A stretch of 64,000 nucleotides of DNA. It comes from Linanthus parryae. Lineage: Eukaryota; Streptophyta; Magnoliopsida; Ericales; Polemoniaceae. The notes beneath the pieces are model-generated. The model was given only the letters and a program-made list of their open reading frames with translations, was not told where the DNA came from and made no database searches. The stretch spans positions 18,015,359-18,079,358 of the forward strand of contig JALGPY010000008.1 in NCBI GenBank assembly GCA_023055425.1, in the 5' to 3' direction. How positions within the stretch are numbered: the first letter of the stretch is position 1; the number at the start of each line of letters is the position of its first letter. This document shows positions 33,998 to 46,281 of this stretch, one piece after another. The position numbers and the translations under genes were made by a program.

Positions 33998-34699
33998 TAG
34001 TAGTGGGGTGAGGTATTCCCTTTCTCAATATTTGAAAGAACTTTAAACATTTAACTACCTGCAATTTAATTACAGTACAAATTTGTCTATATCAATGAAG
34101 ATGAAATTGAGAAGTCGTTCACGAAGTTTCAAATTGTTCAATTATCAACTTAGATATCTTGATCGCTAAAATACTTCTTGCCATTTACCTTTTTCCAAAA
34201 GGCAAAAGGTATGATGACCAAAAATGTGTACATGATGAACCTCAAAGTTGGGTTCAGCCTTTATAGTGGGAGATTGAAAATTATGATGAACAAAAGTCAT
34301 CTTAATTTCTTAAGTGGGAAACAACAAACCTCCACTTTTTAGCATTTATTCAAGTGGACAGTCCAAAGTTGATACTACTAGAAACAAGTCATTTCTATTG
34401 GAGTTGGTTTGTTTCGTGTTTGCATAAGAAAAGAAAAGAAGAGACGCTATCGCATGTTGCAGTGCTCTTCATCAAAAACTTGTTTGGTATATTACTTTAC
34501 TGTCTATTTTCTATACTGCCTAAAAATATTTGTGTGATTTATTTAACTATTTTTCAGTATAGGTTGACTAGATCTGCTATTGCGGTTTGGATCGGCTGGA
34601 TCTGTTATACATGCAATATGAAAATTGATATCCACACATTATTAAAACAGCTGAGGACGTGCTTCGAAAAGCTTTGACGGCTGACAACTACTTTCTCTC

Positions 34700-34917
34700 T
34701 ACCGCCTCTTTCTCTACTTTAATTTTTTTTTTATCCGTAATTTGGTTACTTTGATCCGGTGATTTGGTTAGCAAACATGGTATTGGAGAGTAATTACTAC
34801 AAGATCATAGACCATGAAAAAACTTTCAAAAAGTAGAATCGTTTTGCTAACCAAATTACCAGGTCAAAATGACCCAGTGAACAGTAGTAAAATTCAAAAC
34901 GTAAAGAAATAGGAGTT
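34700..34917. mobile_element. Stowaway-like foldback MITE (copy 5, ends decayed)
   Basis: The core foldback around TTACTTTGATCCGGTGATTTGG and its inverse CCAAATTACCAGGTCAAAATGA is clear. Outer arms (CTCTTTCTCTAC versus GTAAAGAAATAGGAG) are diverged and the ends approximate. Confidence 0.65.
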
Positions 34918-35544
34918 ATATAGACTATACATATTTAAGTGTCTTTAACCCATGATTTAACTTCACACACTATTAAAAGTGATGACGGTCGCCCCTTAAA
35001 AATAATTATCGGTTGACATTGAGATTTAAAATAGTGCTGACAATAATAAAGACAAAATTAATGACTGTCGAAAGTTTGAAGCATGATGTCATCAATTTCG
35101 ATAATCTAATGCGTTGAATTTAATATTAATTTCCCATATCACATGCATCGCAATGTTAGCCAACTGAAACCGCAAGGTAGTTAAACGTCGAAAATTTGTT
35201 TTCTTATTTAGAACTGGTACTGACGAAACAAACTCCTATTTCTAATAGAAATTATTAAAAATTGAGTTGCGTATGTTAGAGTATTGCAAATAACTTTCTA
35301 ACGAATTTCACAAGGGATCTCCGAAGGCATGTGATTCCTCCGGAACCTAATCGTGTAGGAGTCAAAACACTCCATAACATTAAAATTGTTCTCATCTTTG
35401 TTTTTTCAGCCAATCCCAATAGGAAACGTGATGTTCTTTCCTCGGAACAAGCTCGAAATAATATAAAGCCAATCTCTTGTTGTCATCAAAATTATTGTTT
35501 CATCATCATATGATAAAAGATAGTGGAACCTTCAAGAATTAGTA

Positions 35545-35803
35545 CCACTCCGTCCCACCTGATATGCACCTTTTTTGACTTTTTTCACCCGTAATCGGAT
35601 TACTTTGACCCAGTGATTTAGATCGCAAAACGATACAATATTTAGATAATATTTTTATGGTCTCGTAGAATAAAGTTACTCTACGACACTATGAAAAAAT
35701 TATTTAACAATTGCAAAGTTTTGCTATCTAAATTATCGGGTCAAAGTAACCTTGTGAATAGTGATAAAAGTTCAAATGGTGCAAAAGATGTGAGCCGGAG
35801 TGG
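35545..35803. mobile_element. Stowaway-like foldback MITE (copy 6)
   Basis: CCACTCCGTCCCACC at the left and GCCGGAGTGG at the right, with TA on both sides (35543-35544 and 35804-35805); 259 bp; shared foldback core. Confidence 0.8.
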
Positions 35804-36374
35804 TACCATACTTTTGGACTTCAGCTCCTCGCGGAGCCATCACCGTGTGAAGGGCTTCTCAGGCCACATCCAGGATCAGAATCGCAACAGCAATATCTCC
35901 CAACAAATATAAATAATAATACAGTCATCACAAAATTTATCAAAATGCCTAAATCTTGAAGCCAGATCAAAGAGAGAACAACAAACAATTTTTCTTTCTT
36001 CTCAAAAAAATTTCTGAGAGATAAAGTTCATCTAATCTTTACTCTTCTATAGAAAGCTCCTAAAATGTGCAACAAAAACCAGTACTTCAACAAACATCCA
36101 TCTCAACAGGATTCATGTCAATGAAAACACTTCTTCCTCGTCATAATTCATATATTCCGAAAAAGTACATAAACTAAACTAAAAACACTGCAGCAGCGGT
36201 ACGACACTGATATAAACCCGGATCACCTTATCAAGATTTCATTTCGATCCATGGTTATCTGAAACACAAGCTGCTGCACTGATCCGAAAAGCATCCATTG
36301 ACTCAGGAACGCGATCCAGCTCTAATCATTATCAAAGAAATACATCTTTCTGGTCTGCCACTAATGAAAATCTA

Positions 36375-39300
36375 TTACTTCCTAAGTGGATTCATCCTAT
36401 CCCTGAGGTAGTAGAGTTTGGCCCTCCTCACTTTCTTCTTGTCCAGCACTTTTATCTCCTTTATGTTAGGCGAGTACCTGCACGTAATCAATCACCTACT
36501 TGTTCAACGAACCATGTGGAACTTTATCCAAAAGAGCATTGGAGAAGATAAACAAACAATAAGTACCAACAGAAAATCAATCACTTCATGATATAACACA
36601 TTGGGTAAATGATTGTATTTCATACTTTCTACTGGTGTTGGTAGCTAATTTGGGAACTTAGTGAGGCCAAAACCATGATTGCTAGCGTTTCGGGAGGATT
36701 TTACAGGCCTTTTATCTGAATTACAATTGTTAGACTATCCGAAGTGGGGCGTTCCGGGCTCCCCCGGAGCTTGATTATCACCTTCATTGGTGGGTTCCGG
36801 GCTCGAGCTTAATCAGGGTCCATTGCGGGCTTGGGTGAGGGAGGGTGGGCGGTGACAGTGGGGTCTGTAAGTTTGGTAAATGATAACACCTTTCGTAAAT
36901 GATTATATTTCAAACTTTCTAGGGGTGTTGGCAGGCTAATTTGGGAACTTGGAGAGGCGAAAATCATGATTGCTAGTGTAAGTAACTCTGGTGCGAAATT
37001 TAAGGGATAGGCGCAAGGGAGGATTAACAAGGCCTTTTTATCTGAACAGTTGTTAGACTATAGACTATCCGGAGTGGTGCATTAGGGCTCCAACGGAGCT
37101 TGATAACCACCTTCATTGGAGGGTTACGGGCTTGGGGAGGGCAGAGGCGAGATCGGGCGTGGGTGAGGGAGGGTGGGCGGTGATACTGGGGTCTTTGCAA
37201 GTGTGAGGGTTTGTTGTCTGGTGAGGGTATGGAGAGGGCAAATAACTAAATATAACTTGGGGAGGGTAAATGAGAGTACATACTAACTAAAATGTATAAG
37301 TTGTATTTCATTAGTTGTTATATTAGTTGATGATTAGGTATTATTTAATTCTTGGTATTGGTAAATTTTCCTAAAAAACCCAGTAATTTGAGGCTAATTT
37401 GTGCGCACTACATTAGATATAATATAAAAACAATTTTCCTGATATGATTCATTTCAGCAATGTTTTTGACATTCATACTTTTCGACTGGGTTTCTCGAAC
37501 GAACAATGTATTGTTTAAAAACGTAATATGGAAGTAAATTATGGCTGTTTAAAGTTTATTGGTGTAAACGAAAAGTTGAAATATAACAGCTGTGGGCTTC
37601 GGGGGAGACTTTTCCTTGAGCAGGAGCTAAATGGCAATCTTGCAATATATAGGAAATGTTAAGGTGGGGCCAAGTTGAAGTTTAGGACTCCAGGGGAGTC
37701 CAACCACTGCCGATAGTCTTACACTCCTCTCCCATATTTTTGGCCATTTGACTTTTTTTTCTCATGCATCTTGCGAACAACACAATCACTTTTTAGTCTT
37801 TGCATAATGTTGCAGTGTTGACCGCCCACTACAACATTATGTAAAGATAAACATGTAAACGGGTGTTTTACGAGTGAAATAGTCTCCTCAGTATGCATGA
37901 AAAGTCAAAAGGGACAATTTTCAGACTGAGTTTTTCTATTATTCCTATAAAACCATATCATTTTCAAAATAGTAAAAGAAAAGAAAAAAATGAAAAAAAA
38001 AGGTCCACAAAAGACCTCAACCGTAGATACCGGAGTGTCTCCAGGAAATCAACTGAGGTAAAGAAATGTGTTCATGTGCTGCCCTTTACACCAAAACTGT
38101 GGAGCTCCCAAGAAGAGGTTATTCATTCTCTGTAAATACAAAGACTTGTACAGATATCCCAGAAAATGTATTATTCCTTGCCCACCACAGTATATCTCAA
38201 TTTGGAACACCAAAATTCCAAATTGATTTCCCCCCCCCCCCCCCTTCCCAAACCCCCCAATTCCATCCCTCACACCACCATATCATGTCCTCTACAATTA
38301 ATTCAACCTGGATAGACAGCTTGTCAAAAGCACAGAGATTTCCTAATCGTTAGGGGAACAAGTTCCCATCTGATTGCTAGATTCTTCACCCTTGTGAAAT
38401 GATTGAGTTATGCGCTGCATTACTCACTCATTCCAAATTGAGCCCCCCAACCCCGCTCCATCCCTCTCACCACCTTATAATGTCCGTTACAATTAATTCA
38501 ACCTGTACAGACAGCTCCTGTATAGACATCTTTTCAAAAGCAATTCACCCCAGAGATTCCTGGTCATTAGGGGACCTGGTTCCCAGCTGATTGCTAGATT
38601 CACCCTTGTAAAATGAGCAAGTATTGTGGTACATCAGCAATTTTACTAGCCATTACTCTGTAAGTTTCTGGAAGAACATCTAAGAGATTCCTTGCCCACG
38701 CGGAATACTGGACCAAAAGTGAATCAGATGTTCGCCATGGCGCCGCCTATAGTAAAATGAGGTACACTTCTGTACTTCAAACAGAAGTCTTCTCCTACCC
38801 CTTCAATAAGCTTACTCTTGTGTGCAGTATACGCTTCCTTAGATACCATCCAGCCTCCTTCATATCATAACTTTTTAACTTTTTTCCACATTTTGCCTTC
38901 CCGACTCCTGTACTCCAAAGCAAGTTACCATACGAAAGTCAGATTGAACTCTCTAAATTGCTGAACGCCTAATCACCATGGCCTCTATTGGTGAACAACT
39001 TTAAGCCATCCATAAATATCACTTGAAACTTGTTCAGTTATTTTCTAATTAAACCTCAGCATGGAAAGCTGATGACATCAAGTACCTCTGTGAACAAGAC
39101 AGGATTCTCTTGTTAAAAGTATGTTTTCCGCCTTTCGACTATTATTGCCTATACCATTTTGCTATTTTCTTCCCGAATCTCTCCACCCCCATCCCATACT
39201 GAAGTTACTATGTCAGACTGTTAGTTGTTACTAATGGTAGTGTGACATGATTTTCCTGAGACCTAAACCTACCTTAAACACTGAAGTAACTCCGATAGGT

Positions 39301-42300
39301 ATTGAACCTCAACATCTGCAACATCGAAGAGAACGGCATCTTCTGCTGAAAGAAGACAAGACACCTGAGGCACCCTAAAATCTCTTTATATGGTAAGTAA
39401 CATCACTGCCTATGTTTATATTCCCTAGACCAAAACTGAAGCTAGACAAAAATGACAAAAAAGTATGTGAAAAGCATTGGTTGAATCTAGAAGATTTAAG
39501 AATGTGGTAAAAGGTATGGCATATAGCATATTTAGAGCAAAAGGTGTGTATAACCCTCCTTAAGTAGTTTTCTACTTCGTATTGATTTTGACTACAGGGA
39601 CATAAAGTAGGACCTGCTATTAAGTATGGCATATAGCATTTGGTGAAAGACGGAAAGATAAAAGATAAGGATGACAGTGGATTCTTTTCTATGCTCTTTA
39701 AACAATCGGATATGGACACAAAAGAGTACAATTCTCCTCAGCATAGAACCTACTACAACATCTGGAACGGAAGCATTAAACAGATTGACTGGTGGACTTC
39801 AGCTTGGGTATACAGAGAACACCCAACACAACATAATCTTTACCCTAAACTTCTTCTATTCCATTTTTCTTTTCTTTTGTTCTTTCCATTATGAGGGTTA
39901 TTTTAGTTTTGATGACAATTCAAGTCCTCTTAAGGTCTAGACAAACATTTAAACACCATAGTTCACTATTTTCTAGAGGCTTTCCTAGATCATTTTGCTC
40001 TACCACATCCAAATGAGATGGTGCTAACAGCAGTCCCTCCAATCATCCTAAAAGGTGTGAATGTATTTGAACTACGGTACTTTCACTTCAATTGTCAACA
40101 TTTGCATCGTGTTATTTAATAATGCATGAAGTTTTCCAGCTTCTACTCACAATGGGAAAAGAGATTCTATTCCAACTCCTGCAACAAGCCTCCTCAGTCT
40201 GAATGTAGTGTTTAAGCCAGCATTGCGCCTTGCTATAACAATGCCTTTGAGAGTGGAAATACGCCTTTTGTTTTCAGGCACTTCCTGATCGTGCCAAGAT
40301 CACAAAGCAACTGATAAGCAGAAATTTCTGATGGTCGCAAAGAGATCAAAGAATTCCTTTTGACAATAATACCAACAATTCATACCACTTTGAGCTCGAT
40401 GATATAACCAGGCTGTATGTCAGGTATTTCTCTCCGTTCCTTCACTTCTCCCACGGCTTCTTTATCAAGAATCTGCAGTTCAGAGTATATACATTACGAA
40501 AATGCTAATAAAATCAGATTATTATTCCTGTAATGTGGCAAAGGATGCATGCCTGCATTATATGCTTAGCTGTTTTATCAAGCCTCTTATACTTGATGCG
40601 TGGAGCAACACCGGGAAGAGAAGCATCTTGTGCAATGGAATTCCCTGAATCTTCTGTTGTTGCAAAAAACCTACTTGATAGTGTATGCCGTGTCATGGAT
40701 TCGAAATGAAAACCTGGCCTGGCACTTCTGTAAAGCAATGATGTTGAGTTTACACCGCTAACATTTGATGATCCTAGCAAATCTGTTCTGATACTGGATT
40801 TTCCCTGCCAGATAAGGAGGATGTTATTGATAACGCTTATTCTTTGGTAAGAGCACAGCAAATATTTGGGTCATAGGCAAACCCACAAAGGCACAAATTT
40901 AAATCTTCGAAATTAAAAGGTCTTCTGTTAGCCCGTAAATCAGCAAAAATTGATTGGAAGACTACTGATTATACTTTTTCATCCTTCTGCTGATCGTGAA
41001 CAAGGCCCGAATGAAACCTCAAGTGCAAAGGTAAGCGAAATTACTTCCAAACATCGCAATATTTTAAGAAACTTCACAAAATTGAGCATGGCATAAAAGT
41101 GCCTTCTTACACTAAATATTACAAACAACTAGAGTAACCTACAGGGTTCCTACAGATAAATAGAATCTGCAATGCTGACTGCTAAGCGAATCATATGTGC
41201 AAGTCTATCACATTGAAGAGAGAGGAAAACATTCCCAAGACTGCTTTCACATTATTAATTCAAATATGTTCTTACAAGGCACCAAACCTAAGTCCCATTA
41301 GGAGCCGAAGCAAAATCATCCATTCGCCTCTATGAGCATAAGAAGAAAAAACAACAACAAGGCTATCAAGCGCCTAACGCGTTCAATCAGTGTACGAGGA
41401 ATCACAAAAGACTAAACTGAAGCCAAGACAGATAAAGTAAAGGGTTTCAAGCAAAGGATTCGCTTATAATGTTGACGCCTCTATAAGCTACGGTGTATAG
41501 ACCACAGATTGACCGAATAACCCATCATAGAGGCCATTGTTCACGCCTATGATGCACGAGAACTCCATGTAGGTTGACGCTCCCGTTCCAGGAACGTCCC
41601 GGACTCCGGATTTCTGAAATGAGCCCGGAACTTATGCGGAACTTCCCGGAGACGCGTTCCCCCTTTTCGGAACACGTTGAAGACGTCCATGGGTTTAAAT
41701 TAACACTCCGGTGTCTTCTAATAAATTTAAAAAGATAAGGGATGCTACTTGTAAGTTGTAAATAGAATGTGATGTATATTAATAATCATATCAAGGTGCT
41801 CGACCCCAATCTAAACCCTGGCCACTTATACTTAACAGAGAGAAAACAATTGGGATACTTTCAAGACTTCCAAAAAACCTCAAAGACATCATAGACCTCT
41901 GATTTCTCAAGCACCTCCTCTATTTATTGAGCAAATGTGTTATCCTTGTATAGTTGTATTGATCTTAATTATTGTCTTTCAATTTTGTCTAGTGTGTATT
42001 TAGGTATCATTTACATTAGAATAAACTTGTGTGTGTATCTATTGATATATGTGTGTGTGTGTGTCGTCCCCCCGACGTTTCGTCTCCCCAATTTCTGAAA
42101 ACTGCCGTTCCGGCATCCCAGTCCCCGTCTCGTCCCCATATCAGTGCTACATAGGTTCACACAAAGGGCTCCCATAACAGTATCTCTCAGGTTTATTATG
42201 TTCAGGTACAAAGCCAGCCAAATGTTTGGGGTTCTAAGTTCTAACACATAGCATTTCTTTTTGAATTACTTCTTCCCCAGTGCAATATTGGAAGTACAGA

Positions 42301-42512
42301 ACAAAAAAAGTGCAATTAAGAAGGCAAAGATTGAGCTCAAAACACACTGATGGAGGAACGAAATTGGTGCTTTTATGTATATCTTATGAGCAGGACTAAC
42401 GATTTAACCATCATACCAGTGAAAATGGCGACAGAGTCGTCGATTCTGAAACTCGCGGGCCGTAAGAGCCGAGGCTTCTGACCAATCTGGTGGTTCTGGA
42501 AAACGATTGCAT
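36375..42512 (-). CDS. Mitochondrial-type ribosomal protein bL19 (nuclear gene)
   Basis: Five exons on the reverse strand: 42512-42417, 40804-40553, 40472-40386, 40284-40151 and 36477-36375, giving 223 residues. The N-terminus is basic and Ser/Arg-rich ([20 protein letters not shown]), as in a mitochondrial presequence. The bL19 core follows: [90 protein letters not shown]. bL19 sits at the subunit interface of bacterial-type ribosomes. Intron 2 (40552-40473) starts with GC, not GT; the last intron is 3.67 kb. Mitochondrial rather than plastid targeting is inferred from the presequence and recalled plant paralogues. A chromovirus LTR starts 160 bp upstream of the start codon on the same strand. 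Confidence 0.9.
36604..37201. repeat. Diverged tandem duplication (about 290-bp unit) in bL19 intron 4
   Basis: Two units starting near 36604 and 36890 share GGTGTTGG..GCTAATTTGGGAACTT, GTTAGACTATCCG and GAGGGAGGGTGGGCGGTGA. Origin not recognised. Confidence 0.7.
38225..38600. repeat. Diverged tandem duplication with poly(C) tract in bL19 intron 4
   Basis: Units at about 38225-38400 and 38437-38612 share ACAATTAATTCAACCTG, GACAGCT and CTGATTGCTAGATTC. The first unit begins with a run of about 15 C at 38230-38244. Confidence 0.7.
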
Positions 42513-42672
42513 TTCTTCAACTTGAATCTGCATTCCATGAGAGAAAGTTAGAGTTGGAATGTATGTTAACAGAGACCGGTGAGAGGAATCGAGCCTTGCC
42601 TGAGTCGATCAATCGCCGGAAGGTCTTGTGACGACGCCGGAGGTGAGTGTAGTCGGCGACGACCGAGGTTGA

Positions 42673-43131
42673 TGTTACCACAGGAGGGTAACGATGATCA
42701 GAACCAAGCAGGGAGAAGAAGGGAGGAACGGAGAAGAGGGGAAAGAACGAGAGAGAGAAAAGAAAAGTTAGGGTTGAGGATAAATTTTCTTCATCATTAA
42801 TTGTTTTTGAAAATTGACACCCTCTTTTATACGACCGTTCTGACTTAGTCAGAATCCACACAAAAGAATCGTATAGAAAATCCCGGATATAGCTAATTAA
42901 ACTACGATTCATAACAATTCTAAATCACGAAACAGTAAAGACAAATAATGATAGTCTATACGCAATAAAAAAAAAAAAAACTAAGTACTACTAACGCCTC
43001 GTCTTCGGTTGCACATAATCCTTCAAGTAAACTGGCTGAACCACACTACGCCTAGCTTGCTCGACCGTACGAGTCGCCTGTGTATCCGTGTTAACCACCT
43101 CCCTGACTGGCGTGGCGACATCCGTAACAAT
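42673..43131 (-). repeat. 3' LTR of the chromovirus
   Basis: On the reverse strand starts TGTTACGGATGTCGCC and ends TGTGGTAACA (TG...CA). Highly similar to 47759-48220 with small differences (for example GGCTGA/GGCGGA near 43035/48126). It includes the last part of the pol frame, ending at 42991. Confidence 0.92.
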
Positions 43132-44690
43132 TCCCCCATCCTCGGAAACCAGCTTGCCCTCACGCTGTAGATCAGGAAAACTGACTGTAATGTCGGATAC
43201 AGGCTCCCATGTAGGATCGGCCCCATCAGACCACCGAACCAACCACTGGGGTTGAGCTACGCCGACGACCAAAACCGTACGGGAAGCAATAGCTTGTAAC
43301 GGAGTAGAAACTAGACGACCCTTGAAGAACTGTTGGGGTAAGGTTGCTGAAGAAACCCCTGCAACGGACGAAACAAAGGGACGGAGTAACGATACGTGGA
43401 AGATGTTGTGCAAACGACATCCATCCGGTAGCTCAAGACGATATGCAACCTCGCCAATGCGCTCCAGGACCTGAAAAGGACAGTAGTACCTACGAGCTAA
43501 TTTGGCTGATAGGGGACGAGCGAGGGACTTCTCACGATAGGGGCGAAGACGCAGCAAAACAAGATCCCCTACAGCAAAAGAGACATCTCGCCGATGCTTG
43601 TTTGCCTGAACTCTCATGCGTTGCTGCATTTTGTCAAGATGTGCCATCAAATCCTGCAACAAATCAATACGCTCAAAAACTAAGTCATCAACAGTAGGAG
43701 ATTTCCCGCCACAGGAAGCGTGGGGAAAAGAGACGGAGGATCCCGTCCATATAAGGCATGAAAGGGGGACATATTAATGCCCTCGTGATGTCGACATTTC
43801 AACGCCAACTCTTCCCAAGGTAAGAAAGAAACCCAGCGGTTAGGACGCTCAGAAGTAAATGCACGAAGATACTGTTCCAAACCGCGATTCATAACCTCGG
43901 TCTGACCATCAGTCTGCGGATGATAGGCGGTGCTAAACCGTAGTGTATTGCCACTCAACTTCAATAACTCCTGCCAAAAAGTGCTCATAAAAATGGAATC
44001 TTGGTCGGAGACCAAAGTCTCGAGAAACCCGTGATGTTTGACAACCACATCGACAAACAAACGAGCCACGTGCGGTGCATCAAAATCGGTTGGTAAAGCG
44101 CCGAAGTGAACATACTTGGAAAGTCGATCAACAACCACCATAACCACTGTCGCCCCCTGAGAAGTGGGCAAAACCGTAACAACGTCCATCGTCGTAGCAG
44201 ACCAAACACGATCAGGAATAGGCAACGACTGCAATAACCCGCCAGGTCGTTGAGTGGAATACTTCGTCGTCTGGCACACTAAACACGCCTGTACGAACTT
44301 GTGCACATCGGAACGCATATCTAGCCAATAAAAAACCGACGCCAACCGCCGAAACGTACGCTCGATACCCAGATGACCAGCAGTGGGCGAGCTATGGAAT
44401 TCCTGCAAAAGTATATCACGAACCGCTGACTCACGACCAAGACAAATGCGAGTCTTGTAATAGAGAATACCGTCGACGAAAGTGAAGTGAGGCAGTCTTT
44501 CACCGGACTGCAGAGCTGCGACCAAAGCCTGCAAATCATCGAACACCAAAGTATCCTGCCGAATAGCCTCTAGAACCGACAATAAAGGATGGATAGCGGC
44601 GACCAACAAAGTGGCCGGGTCCGACTCGTCCTTCTCACGTCGTGACAGTGCATCTGCTACACGACTTTGCCGTCCCTGGTTTGTACTCAA
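42991..44690 (-). pseudogene. Chromovirus integrase and chromodomain remnant
   Basis: The zinc-binding H-H-C-C region (AGHLG, CLVCQ), the DDE core (MDVVTVLP, VSDQDSIF, TEVMNRGLE) and the GPY-like downstream region are recognisable in 44690-43680. A frame break leads to 43662-42991, which ends in a chromodomain (QWLVRWSDGADPTWEP). The last 47 or so codons lie inside the 3' LTR. Confidence 0.88.
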
Positions 44691-46281
44691 TGCGGAACTG
44701 GAAGCCCATCAACTTTCGGATATAGAGCTGCTGGTCCGGCGTCTGAATCACCTGTGATAGCAGTCCTTTCATACTGTGTTGATCGCTCCGAATAACAAAC
44801 TCACGCCCTAGCAGATACTGACGCCACTTCTGAACAGCCTCAACAACGGCTTATCACTCCTTGTGATAAGTGGAAGATGCACGCAATCGGGGCCCAATCT
44901 TCTTACTGAAGAACACAAGTGGATGTCCCTGCTGAGTTAAAACTGCACCAACACCCATATCAGACGCATCGGTCTCAATCACAAAAGTCTCAGAAAAATC
45001 AGGCAAACGGAGGACCGTAGCAGACGACATAGCCTCCTTCAATTCCAGAAAGCTCTGATCAGCGGCCAGTGTCCATATAAAAGTATCTTTCTTCAAAAGA
45101 TCATTCAAAGCAGAAGCAATCGTCGCATAGTCGCGGATAAATTGGCGGTAGTAACCCGTCAAACCCAAGAGCCTGCAAAGTTGTTCGACTGTCGTCGGTG
45201 TAGGACACGCCACCGTAGCATGTATCTTCTGCGAATCAGCATGAACTTGGCCCTCTGTAATAATGTGCCCCAGATACTCCACACAAGTCCTGCTGAAAGT
45301 ACATTTGGAATGTTTGACGAAAAAATGATGATCCGACAGTAAAGTAAGTGCCTGATGAAAATGTTGAGCATGAAGCTCCAAAGTAGTGCTGTAGATCAAG
45401 ATGTCGTCGAAGAAAACTATCACGCAAGATCGAAGCAAAGGACGAAAGACCCATTTCATAGCTGCCTGAAATGTGGAGGGGGCATTCGTCAGCCCAAACG
45501 GCATCAGTAGGAACTCAAAATGGTGTTCATGTGTCCTGAAGGCGGTCTTGTGAATATCGTCAGTGTGCACCCGGATTCGGTGATACCTAGAGCGTAAATC
45601 GAGCTTGGTAAAATATTGGGCTGCCCCGAGCTCATCGAAAAGCTCATCTTTAGTAGGGATAGGCAAATGATCGGGGATCGTCGCCGCGTTGAGCGCGCGA
45701 TAGTCAACGCAGAAGCGATAGGTACCATCCTTCTTGTGAACCAATAGAACTGGAGACGAAAAAGCGCTGCAGCTAGGCAGAATAATCCCCTGCTCGAGCA
45801 TCTCATGAACCTGACGCTCAATCTCTGTCTTCTGAAAGTACGGATAACGATAGGGACGTATGTTGACCGGCTTGGACCGCGGCTGCATATGAATCTGATG
45901 ATCCCAAAGGCGAGATGGAGGCAAATCATAAGGCATGTCAAACACTGAATGGTGCTGCTGCAGCACGGTAAGAACGTCGGTCGGGACATCAGCCGGGAAG
46001 AGGCTATCAGCCACCGAAGGCTCAGGCTGGGGCTAGACTGTAAACAACTCAAAACACTCCATATCGTGGGGCGACAAGCACAAAGCCGTGAGGGCATTGT
46101 AGGAGATGGGGCGTGGGCCCTGATCCGTGCCAGTCAGAACAATCTGCTGTCCCTGCCATGTGAACCGCATAGTCAACTTGCTGTAATCGTGCGAGACCTC
46201 ACCCAATGTCTGAAGCCACTGCACCCCTAAAACGGCGTCGAGGCCATGGATAGCCAGCACATACAAATCAACATCAAACAC
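44691..46281 (-). pseudogene. Chromovirus protease, reverse transcriptase and RNase H remnant
   Basis: A protease-side piece (LDAVLGVQWLQTLG) ends near 46033. The RT frame 46014-44854 carries YRFCVDYRALN, FTKLDLRS and the catalytic FFDDILIYS, then the start of RNase H (ETDASDMGVGAV). It ends in two adjacent stop codons at about 44855-44850, and the remaining RNase H is in the same frame before a further frame break near 44690. Confidence 0.85.

Noticed and set aside
33551..34011. Overlapping open frames on both strands rich in Arg, Gly, Ala and Pro
   Set aside because: The GC-rich repeats of the hAT-like element simply lack stop codons.
42579..42800. Forward frame near the chromovirus 3' LTR
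   Set aside because: Arg/Glu-rich frame from the GA-rich LTR segment; the same sequence recurs in the other LTR.
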